Source: an uncultured Clostridia bacterium (GTDB taxonomy: Bacteria; Bacillota; Clostridia; Christensenellales; Borkfalkiaceae). From it: a DNA stretch of 37,690 nt. Position 1 is the stretch's first letter; the number at the start of each line of letters is the position of its first letter. Of the stretch, positions 8,028-15,833 are shown piece after piece. The translations under genes were made by a program, and so were the position numbers. The stretch spans positions 1 to 37,690 of the forward strand of contig CANRIO010000009.1 of NCBI GenBank assembly GCA_947630605.1. Reading direction: 5' to 3'. Below the pieces are notes generated by a model that saw only the letters and a program-made list of their open reading frames with translations, was not told the origin of the DNA and made no database searches.

Positions 8028-9542
8028 CTATTTGTCAATATTATACACCCGCTTTGAGCGAATTGCAAGTGTTTTCAAGAATTTTTTTACAGAGTTTGAA
8101 AAATCTCTCCTCGTAAAACGGCGGCTCCAATTCGCGGGCGAGACGGTGGAGGGAAGATTGATGCGCGCCTCCTCCCCCATTGTGAGGAGATCCCACATGG
8201 GAATAAGGACGGTGTTCGCCCTTGACGCGTATGCAAGGCGGATGACGCTCCTCGTCATGGCGACAGAGGAGGACGTGTAAACTTTGACGCCGAGCTTCTC
8301 CCCCTGCGAGAGGAGATCGCGGACGAAGTTCTCTCTTTCCCGATCATTCAGGCCGTCGATATAGCCACGAAGGGGCATATTGTCGTGTGTGCCCGTGTAG
8401 GCGACGAAGTTTTCGGTGCAGAGGGCGGGCTTGTGCTCGTTGTCGGGAGAGCCGTCGAAGGCGAACTCCATGATCTTCATGCCGGGATAGCCGACGAATT
8501 TCATCAATCTTCTCACGCCGTCGTCGATGACGCCGAGGTCCTCCGCGACGATGTTGTAGCCGAGCTTGTCCTTGAAAAGCGCCTCCTTGGGCCCGTCCAC
8601 CCATTCGCCGATGCGGGCGTTCTTTGCGCCGTAGGGAATGGAATAATAGCGGTCGAAGCCGCGGAAATGGTCGATGCGGAGAATGTCGAAGAGCTTCAGA
8701 TTGTCCTCGATGCGGGCATTCCACCACGAGAAGTTGTCCTTCTTCATCCCCTCCCAATCGTAGACGGGGTTGCCCCAGAGCTGGCCGTCGTCCGAGAAGG
8801 CGTCGGGCGGGCAGCCCGCGACTGCGGCGGGCGTCCGATGCTCGTCCACACGGAAGATCTTGTCGCCGTACTTCCACATCTCCACGCTGTCGTAGGCGAG
8901 GTAGAGCGGGATGTCCCCCATGATCTGAATGCCGCGTTCATGGGCGTAAGTTTGCACGGCGTGCCACTGTTTGAGGAAGATAAACTGCGTGAAGTGCCAG
9001 AAGAGGATCTCCTCTTTTTCCTCACGCTCAAAGGCGGCGACCGTCTCCTCGTTATAAGTCTTATACGGCTCGTCCCATTCTATCCAAGCCCTGTGGCCGA
9101 ACTTTTCCTTGAGGGCCATGAAGAGGGCGAAATCGGCGTACTCTCCCCTTTCGACGAAATCGTAAAATTCCTTCGTGCGGGGAAAGCGGGAGAAGGCCTT
9201 CTTCAAAAGGTCTATCTTGTGGTAGAACTGCTTGCCGTAGTCGACGCGGCGGGGATCGCCCTTGAGGTCCGCCTCTCCGATCTCTTTTTTGGTGAGAAGT
9301 TTCTCCTCCGCCAAGCTCTCGAGGTCGATGAAATAGTAGTTGAGTGCATTGGACGAACAGGACTGATAGGGGCTGTCGCCATAGTTCGTGGGATTGAGCG
9401 GCAAGACCTGCCAGATGCTCTGATGCGTTTCAAAGAGAAAATCGAGAAAGGCAAAGGCGTCCTTCCCGAGCGTTCCGATCCCCTCTTCGGAAGGAAGCGA
9501 CGAGATCGGCATCAATATCCCGCATACCCTTTTTTGTTCCAT
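8028..9542 (-). CDS. malQ: 4-alpha-glucanotransferase (amylomaltase)
   Basis: A 504-residue GH77 enzyme that disproportionates imported maltodextrins in the cytoplasm, releasing glucose and longer chains for phosphorolysis. The N-terminus shows GILMPISSLPSEEGIGTLG and the NPTNYGDSPYQS substrate region. Later come MGDIPLYLAYDSVEMW, the catalytic Asp region RIDHFRGFDRYYSIPYG, the acid region AEDLGVIDDGV and GTHDNMPLRGY. The length is normal for bacterial MalQ (about 500). There is no signal peptide, which fits a cytoplasmic role. The start has a GAGGAGG site. It has its own consensus promoter (9592-9619) and lies upstream of the importer genes on the same strand, so it may be partly cotranscribed with them. 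Confidence 0.96.
   Translation of the reverse strand: MEQKRVCGILMPISSLPSEEGIGTLGKDAFAFLDFLFETHQSIWQVLPLNPTNYGDSPYQSCSSNALNYYFIDLESLAEEKLLTKKEIGEADLKGDPRRVDYGKQFYHKIDLLKKAFSRFPRTKEFYDFVERGEYADFALFMALKEKFGHRAWIEWDEPYKTYNEETVAAFEREEKEEILFWHFTQFIFLKQWHAVQTYAHERGIQIMGDIPLYLAYDSVEMWKYGDKIFRVDEHRTPAAVAGCPPDAFSDDGQLWGNPVYDWEGMKKDNFSWWNARIEDNLKLFDILRIDHFRGFDRYYSIPYGAKNARIGEWVDGPKEALFKDKLGYNIVAEDLGVIDDGVRRLMKFVGYPGMKIMEFAFDGSPDNEHKPALCTENFVAYTGTHDNMPLRGYIDGLNDRERENFVRDLLSQGEKLGVKVYTSSSVAMTRSVIRLAYASRANTVLIPMWDLLTMGEEARINLPSTVSPANWSRRFTRRDFSNSVKKFLKTLAIRSKRVYNIDK
8064..8077. promoter_or_regulatory. Possible catabolite-responsive element (cre)
   Basis: TGCAAGTGTTTTCA matches the CcpA cre consensus TGNAANCGNTTNCA at every fixed position except the central C. 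It lies in the last codons of malQ, about 235 bases upstream of the malE start, a position where a roadblock or upstream repression is possible. One mismatch and no supporting second site make this weak. Confidence 0.3.
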
Positions 9543-9591
9543 TGAGAAATCCTCCTCACACGGGGCTCATATTCTTTCAGGCCCAAACGAA

Positions 9592-9619
9592 ATTATATCA
9601 TATTTCCATATTCTGTCAA
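9592..9619 (-). promoter_or_regulatory. Sigma-A promoter of malQ
   Basis: On the minus strand a perfect -35 TTGACA (9614-9619) and a perfect -10 TATAAT (9592-9597) are 16 bases apart, about 50 bases upstream of the malQ start. The rest of the 9543-9759 gap holds only AT-rich sequence with no gene. Confidence 0.85.
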
Positions 9620-9759
9620 GGGGGGTTTGCAAAAAATTAACAGGAAGTGTCAGCATTTTTCGGAGGAAGAGCACAATTTGGAAAGACGTGAAAGAATTTT
9701 TTGATAAATTTTAATTGTATAATAAAAGGTATACACGCGAGAATGCAGGAAAGAAGGCT

Positions 9760-10653
9760 TTAACCGAGGCTTTCGAGGACGCGGAGAGCGTTCTTACAGG
9801 CGATCTTTTCGGCGATGCGCGTGCCGAAATTTTTCTCGAGATCATCGAGAAATCGGGGGACGGAGGCGGCGTTCGGAAGATAGGGATTCGGGGGTGCGCC
9901 GTCGAAATCCGAGCCGAGGGCAAGGACGTCCTCCCCGCCGACACGCAGAATGTGCTTTGCATGGGCAAGAAGAGCGGCCCTCTGGCCCTGTTCGCTCCTG
10001 TCGCCGGAGAGGAATTTATGATAGAAATTGAGGCCCACGACGCCGCCGCACGCGGCGATCTCGCGGATACCCTCGTCGGGGAGGTTGCGGGTGTGAAAAT
10101 GCACGGCGCGGGCGTTGGAATGGCTGGCGACGAGGGGGAAGTTTTTTGCCCTGCAGATCGCGGCCGTCTCGTAAAGGAGGCGGTCGTTCCCGTGGGAGAC
10201 GTCGGGGAGCATCCTGAGCTCGCACATGCGCTCCACGCAGGCCTGCCCGAAGAAAGAAAGGCCACCCATGTCCGAGGGTGTGGTGTGCGGAAAGCCGATT
10301 TCGTTGGGGAAATTCCAGGTGAGCGTCATCATGCGCACCCCGCGGAGATACAGCCTCTCGAGCTTTGCAAGGCTCCCCTCTGCCGCCCCGCCCTCTTCCA
10401 CCGTCAAAAGTGCGCAAATGCCCTCTTCTTTGATGTCGGAGAAGCGTTTGACGGGAAAATAGTTTTCTTTTTCGCACATCGCATCGAAGCGGTCGCAAAG
10501 AAAAAGGGCGCGTTCGAAACGATTATTTCTCCCCTCGAGAAAGGCCGCAAAGCATTGGAGGAGGCAGCCGCCCTTCTCCAAAAGGGGCCTTGATACCTGA
10601 AAGACGCCCTCACGTTTGGTGAGAGCGTCCGTGTGCAGATCGATGTATTTCAT
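9760..10653 (-). CDS. Membrane dipeptidase family protein (peptidase M19)
   Basis: A 297-residue renal-dipeptidase-type zinc enzyme that would split dipeptides, possibly with D-amino acids. Metal ligands expected in M19 are visible: H7xD9 in LHTDAL, Glu in TVEEGG (86-87), H154 in VSHGND, H178 in ASHSN and Asp in GSDFDGAP. There is no signal peptide, so it is probably cytoplasmic, as in many bacteria. I chose the ATG at 10653 (MKYIDLHTD) because family members begin just before the HxD and because this ATG overlaps the spoVM stop (ATGA). A TTG start at 10719 is possible but would overlap all of spoVM. It is the last gene of the rpe-thiN-spoVM string. Confidence 0.9.
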   Translation of the reverse strand: MKYIDLHTDALTKREGVFQVSRPLLEKGGCLLQCFAAFLEGRNNRFERALFLCDRFDAMCEKENYFPVKRFSDIKEEGICALLTVEEGGAAEGSLAKLERLYLRGVRMMTLTWNFPNEIGFPHTTPSDMGGLSFFGQACVERMCELRMLPDVSHGNDRLLYETAAICRAKNFPLVASHSNARAVHFHTRNLPDEGIREIAACGGVVGLNFYHKFLSGDRSEQGQRAALLAHAKHILRVGGEDVLALGSDFDGAPPNPYLPNAASVPRFLDDLEKNFGTRIAEKIACKNALRVLESLG

Positions 10654-10715
10654 CCCTTGTAGAACAGCCGAACGATGCAACCGAGCATTCTCGGGAGCTT
10701 GAAGCAGACGATCAT
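10650..10715 (-). CDS. spoVM: SpoVM, stage V sporulation micropeptide
   Basis: A 21-residue peptide starting MIVCFKLPRMLG and ending CIVRLFYKG. It aligns with B. subtilis SpoVM (26 residues, core IKLPKFLGGIVR): the KLP(R/K)xLG-IVR core is kept, including the proline that gives SpoVM its membrane-curvature sensing. The amphipathic, basic helix character matches. Known role: it binds the convex forespore outer membrane and recruits the SpoIVA ATPase that builds the coat base. Its start ATG overlaps the thiN stop (ATGA) and is preceded by GAGGAGG; its stop overlaps the ATG of the M19 peptidase (ATGA). In Bacillus spoVM also lies next to thiN, so context and sequence agree. It is C-terminally shorter than the Bacillus peptide. 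Confidence 0.82.
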   Translation of the reverse strand: MIVCFKLPRMLGCIVRLFYKG

Positions 10716-11341
10716 ACAACCTCCTCGTTGATGATAAGGAGCACGCATCCCTCCTGTACTTTGAGCGAAAAAACCTCGCCCGTCGTGAGATTGGAGATGC
10801 CGCGCGTGGAACCGTAGCAAAGCCTCAGGTCGACGGGAGCGTACTTGAGGCCCCTCAGTTCCATGATATGCGCCTTCCCGCCGAAAGGCAACAGGGAAAT
10901 GGTCTGCCCCGCTTTGCATGGGAAGGCGTGCTTGCCTTCGCCGAGAAGGAAGATCTCCGCGCCGTTCGTCCGAAGGAGGGCGGAAGTAGCTCCCGCTTTT
11001 ATCGCCTTATGGAGAAGATGCAGATTGCCGAGAAAGTGGTCCTCCCTTCCCCCGCCTCCGCCATAGAAGACGAAATCGGTGGCACCCATGTCCAAGGCAC
11101 GGCGCACGGCAAGCTCGCCGTCCGTCTCATCCTTTTCGGAGGGGAACCTCTCGATGGGCGCGGGATAAGGCGTCTCGGAAAGGGAGTCGAAGTCGCCCAA
11201 ATTCTCGTCGATGCGCACTCTGTTCTTTGCCCATGAGTATGCGCCGTCGCAACAGATGACGTAGGCGTTTTGGGCGAGAATCTCCCCTTGATAGGGCTCG
11301 CCGTTCAAAAGAATAAGAAAGGTTTTCCGCTCGGCGCTCAT
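10712..11341 (-). CDS. thiN: Thiamine pyrophosphokinase
   Basis: A 209-residue enzyme that transfers pyrophosphate from ATP to thiamine to make thiamine diphosphate. Family motifs in order: VICCDGAYSWA, ENLGDFDSLSE, the acidic SEKDETDGELA (metal and ATP binding), GGGGGREDHFLGNLHLL and the C-terminal thiamine-site STRGISNLTTGE. The length is typical. The start ATG overlaps the rpe stop (ATGA), and its own stop overlaps the spoVM start, so three genes are translationally coupled. The rpe-thiN-spoVM order is as in Bacillus. Confidence 0.95.
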   Translation of the reverse strand: MSAERKTFLILLNGEPYQGEILAQNAYVICCDGAYSWAKNRVRIDENLGDFDSLSETPYPAPIERFPSEKDETDGELAVRRALDMGATDFVFYGGGGGREDHFLGNLHLLHKAIKAGATSALLRTNGAEIFLLGEGKHAFPCKAGQTISLLPFGGKAHIMELRGLKYAPVDLRLCYGSTRGISNLTTGEVFSLKVQEGCVLLIINEEVV

Positions 11342-11991
11342 CCGCGGAGCCTCGATATGGTAGCTCTTTTATCGGGAGAGGAGAAGATCGCGCTACCCGC
11401 GACGATGACGTTTGCCCCCGCCGCGATGACCTCTTTTACATTCCCCTCGCCGATGCCGCCGTCCACTTCGATGTCGAGATCGGGGCGGCCGATGCTCTCG
11501 GCGCGGGCGCGGAGGGCGCGAATTTTCTGGAGAGACTCGGGAATGAATTTCTGCCCGGCGTAGCCGGGGTGGACGCTCATCACAAGGACCATGTCCGCGA
11601 TCTCCATGGCGGAAAAGAGTTCTTCCGCCGCCGTCTCGGGGTTTATGACGGCGCAGGCCTTCACGCCCAAACTTTGAATTTTTTTCAGGAGCGGGAGCAA
11701 ATTTTTGCCGCACGCCTCGACATGGACGGAGATGATGTCCGCGCCCGCCTTTACAAACTCCTCGATGTGGGTCTCGGGGTGGAGGGTCATGAGGTGGCAG
11801 TCGAGGGGAAGGTTTGTGTGCGGGCGGATCGCCCCGACGGCCTGCGCACCAAATGTGATGGGCGGCACGAAATTCCCATCCATGACGTCGCAATGGATGA
11901 GGTCGGCGCCGCACCTTTCGAGAAGGGCGGCCTCCTCGCCGAGCTTTGCAAAGTCGGCAGACAGAATGGACGGCGCGATTTTGATGTTCAT
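11338..11991 (-). CDS. rpe: Ribulose-phosphate 3-epimerase
   Basis: A 217-residue TIM-barrel epimerase interconverting ribulose 5-phosphate and xylulose 5-phosphate in the pentose phosphate pathway. Motifs: IAPSILSADFAKLGEE, the metal-binding and catalytic DLIHCDVMDGNFVPPITFG, LDCHLMT, VLVMSVHPGYAGQKFIP with the second catalytic Asp in DIEVDGGIG, and VAGSAIF for phosphate binding. The ribosome site is AAGGAGG. It follows the toxin gene by 33 bases with no terminator between, so the toxin-antitoxin promoter probably also transcribes it. Confidence 0.97.
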   Translation of the reverse strand: MNIKIAPSILSADFAKLGEEAALLERCGADLIHCDVMDGNFVPPITFGAQAVGAIRPHTNLPLDCHLMTLHPETHIEEFVKAGADIISVHVEACGKNLLPLLKKIQSLGVKACAVINPETAAEELFSAMEIADMVLVMSVHPGYAGQKFIPESLQKIRALRARAESIGRPDLDIEVDGGIGEGNVKEVIAAGANVIVAGSAIFSSPDKRATISRLRG

Positions 11992-12024
11992 AGTGGCCTC
12001 CTTGCGCTCGATCGGTCAAAGAAA

Positions 12025-12345
12025 TTAAAAAATAAGCTTCCTGAGATCCATGCGCGTATAACAAAAACGCAAAACATTGATGTGCTTCTCTTCTTCCATG
12101 ATCTCATAGACCAATACATAATTGTCCACGAGAACATGACGAACTTTTTCATCCGTTATAAGAAAGATTTTGCAATCGGCAGAAGAATAGGGAAAGGTGC
12201 AAATCATCCCGAGAGCATAGTTCAACTTGTCCAAAAGATCGACCGCGGCCTTTCCATTGCAAAGAGTTTCGGATATGTAAGCAATGACCGCATCAAGTTC
12301 TTTTTCCGCAAGCGGCGAAAAACTGAAGCTATACTTGCTTTCCAT
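12025..12345 (-). CDS. RelE/ParE-family toxin
   Basis: A 106-residue protein starting MESKYSFSFSPLAEKELDAVIAYI, the beta-strand plus long helix typical of ParE/RelE toxins, with a C-terminal VRHVLVDNYVLVYEIMEEEKHINVLRFCY region typical of the fold. Members are either ribosome-dependent mRNA interferases or gyrase inhibitors. The N-terminal SPLAEKELDAVIAYI resembles ParE, but the activity cannot be assigned by eye. Its first 17 bases overlap the antitoxin gene, the usual antitoxin-first arrangement. It lies between rlmN and rpe, where Bacillus has prpC-prkC-rsgA. Confidence 0.85.
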   Translation of the reverse strand: MESKYSFSFSPLAEKELDAVIAYISETLCNGKAAVDLLDKLNYALGMICTFPYSSADCKIFLITDEKVRHVLVDNYVLVYEIMEEEKHINVLRFCYTRMDLRKLIF

Positions 12346-12595
12346 ATTTCTCTCTTAAATTCTTGAGTACGGTAGGACCGTCCAGGAGTTCCCCACGGTC
12401 TGCCTGAGCCTTGCTCTCCATGATTTTTGTATACATCTCGACTTGAGCAAGCCTCTGTTCATAAGTTCTCATGCTCATGACGACCATATCGCCATAACCG
12501 TTTTTTGTGACAAAAATCGGCTCATCGATCGCATTGCACATCTCGGAAATTTTCGTCGTATCCCTCAAATCCCGAATGGGAATGATCTGTGACAT
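12329..12595 (-). CDS. Phd/YefM-family antitoxin
   Basis: An 88-residue partner of the overlapping toxin. The N-terminal half (MSQIIPIRDLRDTTKISEMC, then PIFVTKNGYGDMVVMSMRTYEQ) is the Phd/YefM DNA-binding fold with the typical ITKNG-like strand. The C-terminal half (residues about 50-88) is charged and helical and would wrap the toxin. The start has a GGAGGTG site. It is expected to neutralise the toxin and repress the operon with it. A matching palindrome lies within the promoter at 12639-12650. Confidence 0.9.
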   Translation of the reverse strand: MSQIIPIRDLRDTTKISEMCNAIDEPIFVTKNGYGDMVVMSMRTYEQRLAQVEMYTKIMESKAQADRGELLDGPTVLKNLREKYGKQV

Positions 12596-12632
12596 ATTTC
12601 ACCTCCATCAAATTCTATGTTATTGTGGTATT

Positions 12633-12661
12633 ATTATAGCATAATTATGCGACGCTGTCAA
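12633..12661 (-). promoter_or_regulatory. Toxin-antitoxin promoter with palindromic operator
   Basis: On the minus strand TTGACA (12656-12661) and TATAAT (12633-12638) are 17 bases apart, both perfect. The spacer holds the perfect 12-base palindrome GCATAATTATGC (12639-12650), which is placed to be the site at which the antitoxin-toxin complex represses its own operon. The gap from rlmN to the antitoxin (12596-12675) contains nothing else. Confidence 0.8.
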
Positions 12662-12675
12662 GAAAAAATAAAAAT

Positions 12676-13716
12676 TTATTCCTCTTTTGAGATGTATTTT
12701 GCTCTGAGTTGGCCGCAGGCGCCGCCGATGTCGGAGCCCATGCTGCGGCGGAGGGTGGCGGAGATGCCGCGGGCGGTCAAGGCCTTCAGAAAGGCCTGTG
12801 CGGTGCGCTCGTCCGTTCCCTTCAAGTTGCGCTCTCTGACGGGGTTGAGGCGAATGAGATTGACGTGGCAGGGCCTCCCCTTCAGAAGGGTCGCGAGCGC
12901 TTCCGCATGTACCATGTCCGCGTTCTCCCCTTCGATAAGGCTGTATTCGAAGATGTAGCGGCGGCCCGTCTTTTCGAAGTAATAGGCGCAGGCGTCCAAG
13001 ATCTCCGCGATCGTATATTTATTTGCGATGGGCATCGTGCGGCGGCGCTCCTCGTCCGTGACGGCGTGCAGGGAGACGGTGAGATTGAGGGGGATGTTCT
13101 CCCCGGCAAAGCGCCTCATCTCGGGCACGAGCCCCGAGGTGGATAGGGAGATATTGCGCGCGCTCACATGGAGGCCGCCTTCCGCGGTGAGATTGCGCAA
13201 GAACTTGACGACATTTGCGTAGTTGTCGAAGGGTTCGCCGCTCCCCATGAGGACGACGTTTGTGACCGCTCTCTCTTTGAGCGTGCCCCACTCTTGTCTG
13301 TTGACGGCCGCAATCTCGCCCAAAATTTCCCCCGCGGTGAGGTCGCGGACCCTGCCGCCGAGCGTGGAGGCGCAGAATTTGCACCCCATGCGGCAGCCGA
13401 CCTGCGTGGAGACGCATTGCGTGTTGCCGTAGTCGTAGTGCATGAGGACGCCCTCGATGAGGTTCCCGTCGGAAAGCTCGAAGAGGTACTTCTTCGTGCC
13501 GTCCTTGGAAAGAAACGTCTCCTTGATTTTGACGGGTTCGTCCTCGTATGTCTCGAGAAGATGTGCGCGAAGATCGTAGGGAATGGGAAGCTCGGAGAGC
13601 TTTTTCCCCTGCATCAGGCCCTCGAAGATCTGCTTTGCGCGGAAAGCCTTCTCGCCCGCGGAAAGGACGAGCGCGGAGAGCTCTTCGAGGCTGAGATCTT
13701 GCAGGACGGCTTTCAT
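12676..13716 (-). CDS. rlmN: Dual-specificity 23S rRNA/tRNA adenine C2-methyltransferase RlmN
   Basis: A 346-residue radical-SAM enzyme that methylates C2 of A2503 in 23S rRNA and A37 in certain tRNAs. The 4Fe-4S motif CxxxCxxC is GCRMGCKFCAST (near residue 110). Also visible are GEILGEI, VLMGSGEPFDNYANV (SAM binding), NISLSTSGLVPEMRRFA, LTVSLHA, LIRLNP and the C-terminal catalytic cysteine in GSDIGGACGQL. I chose the start at 13716 (MKAVLQDLSLEEL), which has a GAGGAGA site and overlaps the rsmB stop (ATGA). The open frame extends further upstream only as a shadow of rsmB. The length is as in Bacillus. Confidence 0.96.
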   Translation of the reverse strand: MKAVLQDLSLEELSALVLSAGEKAFRAKQIFEGLMQGKKLSELPIPYDLRAHLLETYEDEPVKIKETFLSKDGTKKYLFELSDGNLIEGVLMHYDYGNTQCVSTQVGCRMGCKFCASTLGGRVRDLTAGEILGEIAAVNRQEWGTLKERAVTNVVLMGSGEPFDNYANVVKFLRNLTAEGGLHVSARNISLSTSGLVPEMRRFAGENIPLNLTVSLHAVTDEERRRTMPIANKYTIAEILDACAYYFEKTGRRYIFEYSLIEGENADMVHAEALATLLKGRPCHVNLIRLNPVRERNLKGTDERTAQAFLKALTARGISATLRRSMGSDIGGACGQLRAKYISKEE

Positions 13717-14926
13717 AGATTTCTCCTCAGTTTTGCGATGTAAAAGCCCGCAGCAAATGCCCTGTCGGGCAAAAATTGAAGGCCGAAGGCGGCCTTCTCG
13801 TGGGCAAGCGGGGAGGAAATTTCCTCGGCGGAAAAGTCCGGGTGCGTTTGAAGAAAGGTAGCTATCATGCCGTCGTTCTCCTCGGGGAGAATGGAACAGG
13901 TCGCATAGTAGATGGCCCCGCCCGCCTTCACATAGCGGGAACCATTCGCGAGGATCGCGCTTTGCAACGCCTTGAGCTCGGACATGGTGCCCTCGTTTTT
14001 CCTCAAAGGGAGGTCGGGATTCTCCGCGACGGTGCCGAGCCCCGAGCAGGGGACGTCGCACAGGACCGCATCGAATTTTTGCTCCCAAGCGGGGTCGAAG
14101 GCGGTGGCGTCCCTTTGCAGAACGTCGATATTCTTCGCGCCCATGCGGCGGACATAGCTCTCTATCAGAGCGACGCGGTGCGGGTGCAGTTCGCACGCCG
14201 TGACGCGGGCGCACTTTTCGGCAAGAAGGACAGACTTTCCGCCGGGGGCGGCGCAGGCGTCGAGGAGATGTTCGCAGGGGGTGATCGCCTCGCAGACGGC
14301 GACGGAACCCACCGATTGGAAGGTATAGTCCCCCCTATCGAACCCCTCGTCCCGCGTGAAATTTTTGAAAATTTTCACGCTTTCGAAGGGCGTATCTTCA
14401 TGGGGAAGGGCGGCGTATCTTTCCATCCCGCGCACGAAGCGCACACTCACGCCGTGGCTCTTTGCGAGCACGATGTCCCGTACGCGGTCGCCGTACTTCT
14501 CGCGGAGGGCCTTGATCGCAAAGAGCGGAAAGTTGCTTAAAATTGCAAGTCCCTCGTCCCCTTCGGGCAAAGTGACGTTCCCTTTTTTGAAGGCGCGAAG
14601 GGCGGCATTGACAAAGCCCGCCGCCCCGCCTTTTCCGATATGCCGCGCAAGCAATACGGCCTCGTTGACGGCAACGGGGGTACCATGTCCGCGAACAGCA
14701 TGGCGGCAAGCGCAATTTTGAGGATGAGGCGAACGCTCTCCTGCGGCTTTTTCTTGGCGATACTCGCGACGCACAGGTTGAGATAGGCGTCGTTTTCGAG
14801 CACGGCGTAAGAGAGCCTTACCGTGCGCCCCTTCTCCCCTGCGGGGAGGGCGGAGAGGGCAAGCTTCAAATGCGCCCCGCCGCGGTACACCTTGGAGAGT
14901 ACTTCATACGGTTCGAGGAATATCAA
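13713..14926 (-). pseudogene. rsmB: 16S rRNA m5C967 methyltransferase RsmB, interrupted by a one-base frameshift
   Basis: Two overlapping frames together encode a normal RsmB of about 404 residues. The first frame, from a TTG start at 14926, gives an N-terminal NusB-like domain (EPYEVLSKVYRGGAHLKLALS through LILKIALAAMLFADM). The second gives VAVNEAVLLARHIGKGGAAGFVNAALRAF, then the methyltransferase: LLDACAAPGGKSVLLAEK for SAM, DVPCSGLGT and YATCSI with the two cysteines. The join lies at 14676-14690 (minus-strand GGACATGGTACCCCCGTT), where one base is missing; adding one G or C restores ADMGTPVAVNEAV or a similar reading. All catalytic motifs are intact, so this is either a recent mutation or a sequencing/assembly error. 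The gene overlaps the end of fmt by 23 bases and couples to rlmN. Confidence 0.85.
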
Positions 14927-15833
14927 ATTGCATCCCCTTTGTAAGTTTTCTGCCGTTCAGAAAGTCGCGTGCGGACATCCGCCGCCCGCCCGCGGGCTGA
15001 AGTTCCAAGATGCGCACGGCACCCTTGCCACACTTGATAACAAGCCCCTCCTTCGGGGAGGCTTCGATGACCGTCCCGGCGGGGGCGGACTCTTCGCACG
15101 AGGCCTCCTCCGCAAACCAAAAATTCAGGGTGAGGTCCCCCACATTCGCGTAGGCGAAGGGGGCGGGCGAGAGGCCGCGGATGAGGCAGGAGACCTCGCG
15201 GGAGCTCTTCGAAAAGTCCACTTCCGTGCGCTGTACCTTTTTGCAGACGAAGCCCTCGCCCTGCTTCCGGAGCGGATAGTCCCCCCTTTCGATGAGGGGA
15301 AGGGCAGAGGTGATGAGCTCGGCACCAAGGCGTGAGAGACGGTCGGAGAGCGTGCCGCAATCGTCGCTGTCGTAGATGGGACAGCGTTCAAAAAGGAGGA
15401 TGTCCCCCGTGTCCAGCCCGAGTTCGGTCTTCATGATGGTGACGCCCGTCTCGCGGCAGCCGTCGATGATGGCGCGGGCAATGGGGGCCGCGCCGCGGTA
15501 GGCGGGAAGGAGGGAGGCGTGGATGTTCCACACCCCCAAGGGGAAGAGGTCCAAGACTTCCTGCGTGAGGATCTGGCCGTAGGCGCAGGTGACCATGAGG
15601 TCGGCTTGCAAAGCGGCGAGAGCGGAAAAGTCGCTCCTTAGCTTTTCGGGTTGAAGAACGGGAAGACCGAGGCGCAAGGCCTCCTCCTTGACGGGAGAGG
15701 GCGTTAAAATTCCCTTCCTCCCCTGCGGCTTATCGGGCTGGGTGAGGACGGCGACGACCTCATATCCCCCATCCATGACCGCGGTGAGGGGTTCCAAAGC
15801 AAATTCGGGCGTGCCCGCAAAGACGATTCTCAT
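14904..15833 (-). CDS. fmt: Methionyl-tRNA formyltransferase
   Basis: A 309-residue enzyme that formylates initiator Met-tRNA using 10-formyl-tetrahydrofolate. The N-terminal MRIVFAGTPEFALEPL is diagnostic. The catalytic Asn-His lie in NIHASLLPAYRGAAPIARAI and the catalytic Asp in LGLDTGDIL. A C-terminal OB-like domain (from about 205, with EVDFSKSSREVSCLIRGLSPAPFAYA) binds tRNA. It starts directly after the def stop, so the formylating and deformylating enzymes are cotranscribed, as in most bacteria. The ribosome site GGAGG lies in the end of def. Confidence 0.97.
   Translation of the reverse strand: MRIVFAGTPEFALEPLTAVMDGGYEVVAVLTQPDKPQGRKGILTPSPVKEEALRLGLPVLQPEKLRSDFSALAALQADLMVTCAYGQILTQEVLDLFPLGVWNIHASLLPAYRGAAPIARAIIDGCRETGVTIMKTELGLDTGDILLFERCPIYDSDDCGTLSDRLSRLGAELITSALPLIERGDYPLRKQGEGFVCKKVQRTEVDFSKSSREVSCLIRGLSPAPFAYANVGDLTLNFWFAEEASCEESAPAGTVIEASPKEGLVIKCGKGAVRILELQPAGGRRMSARDFLNGRKLTKGMQFDIPRTV

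Noticed and set aside
8020-8030. TTGACA as the -35 of a malE promoter
   Set aside because: No -10 box lies at 15-19 bases, and the site is inside the last malQ codons.
10650-10919. An 89-residue protein ending in the SpoVM sequence
   Set aside because: The upstream part is a shadow of thiN in another frame with no ribosome site; the ATG at 10715 with GAGGAGG and SpoVM homology define the real start.
14676-14690. Programmed -1 frameshifting in rsmB
   Set aside because: The sequence ACCCCCG lacks a proper X XXY YYZ slippery heptamer and no downstream pseudoknot was apparent; no family precedent is known to me.
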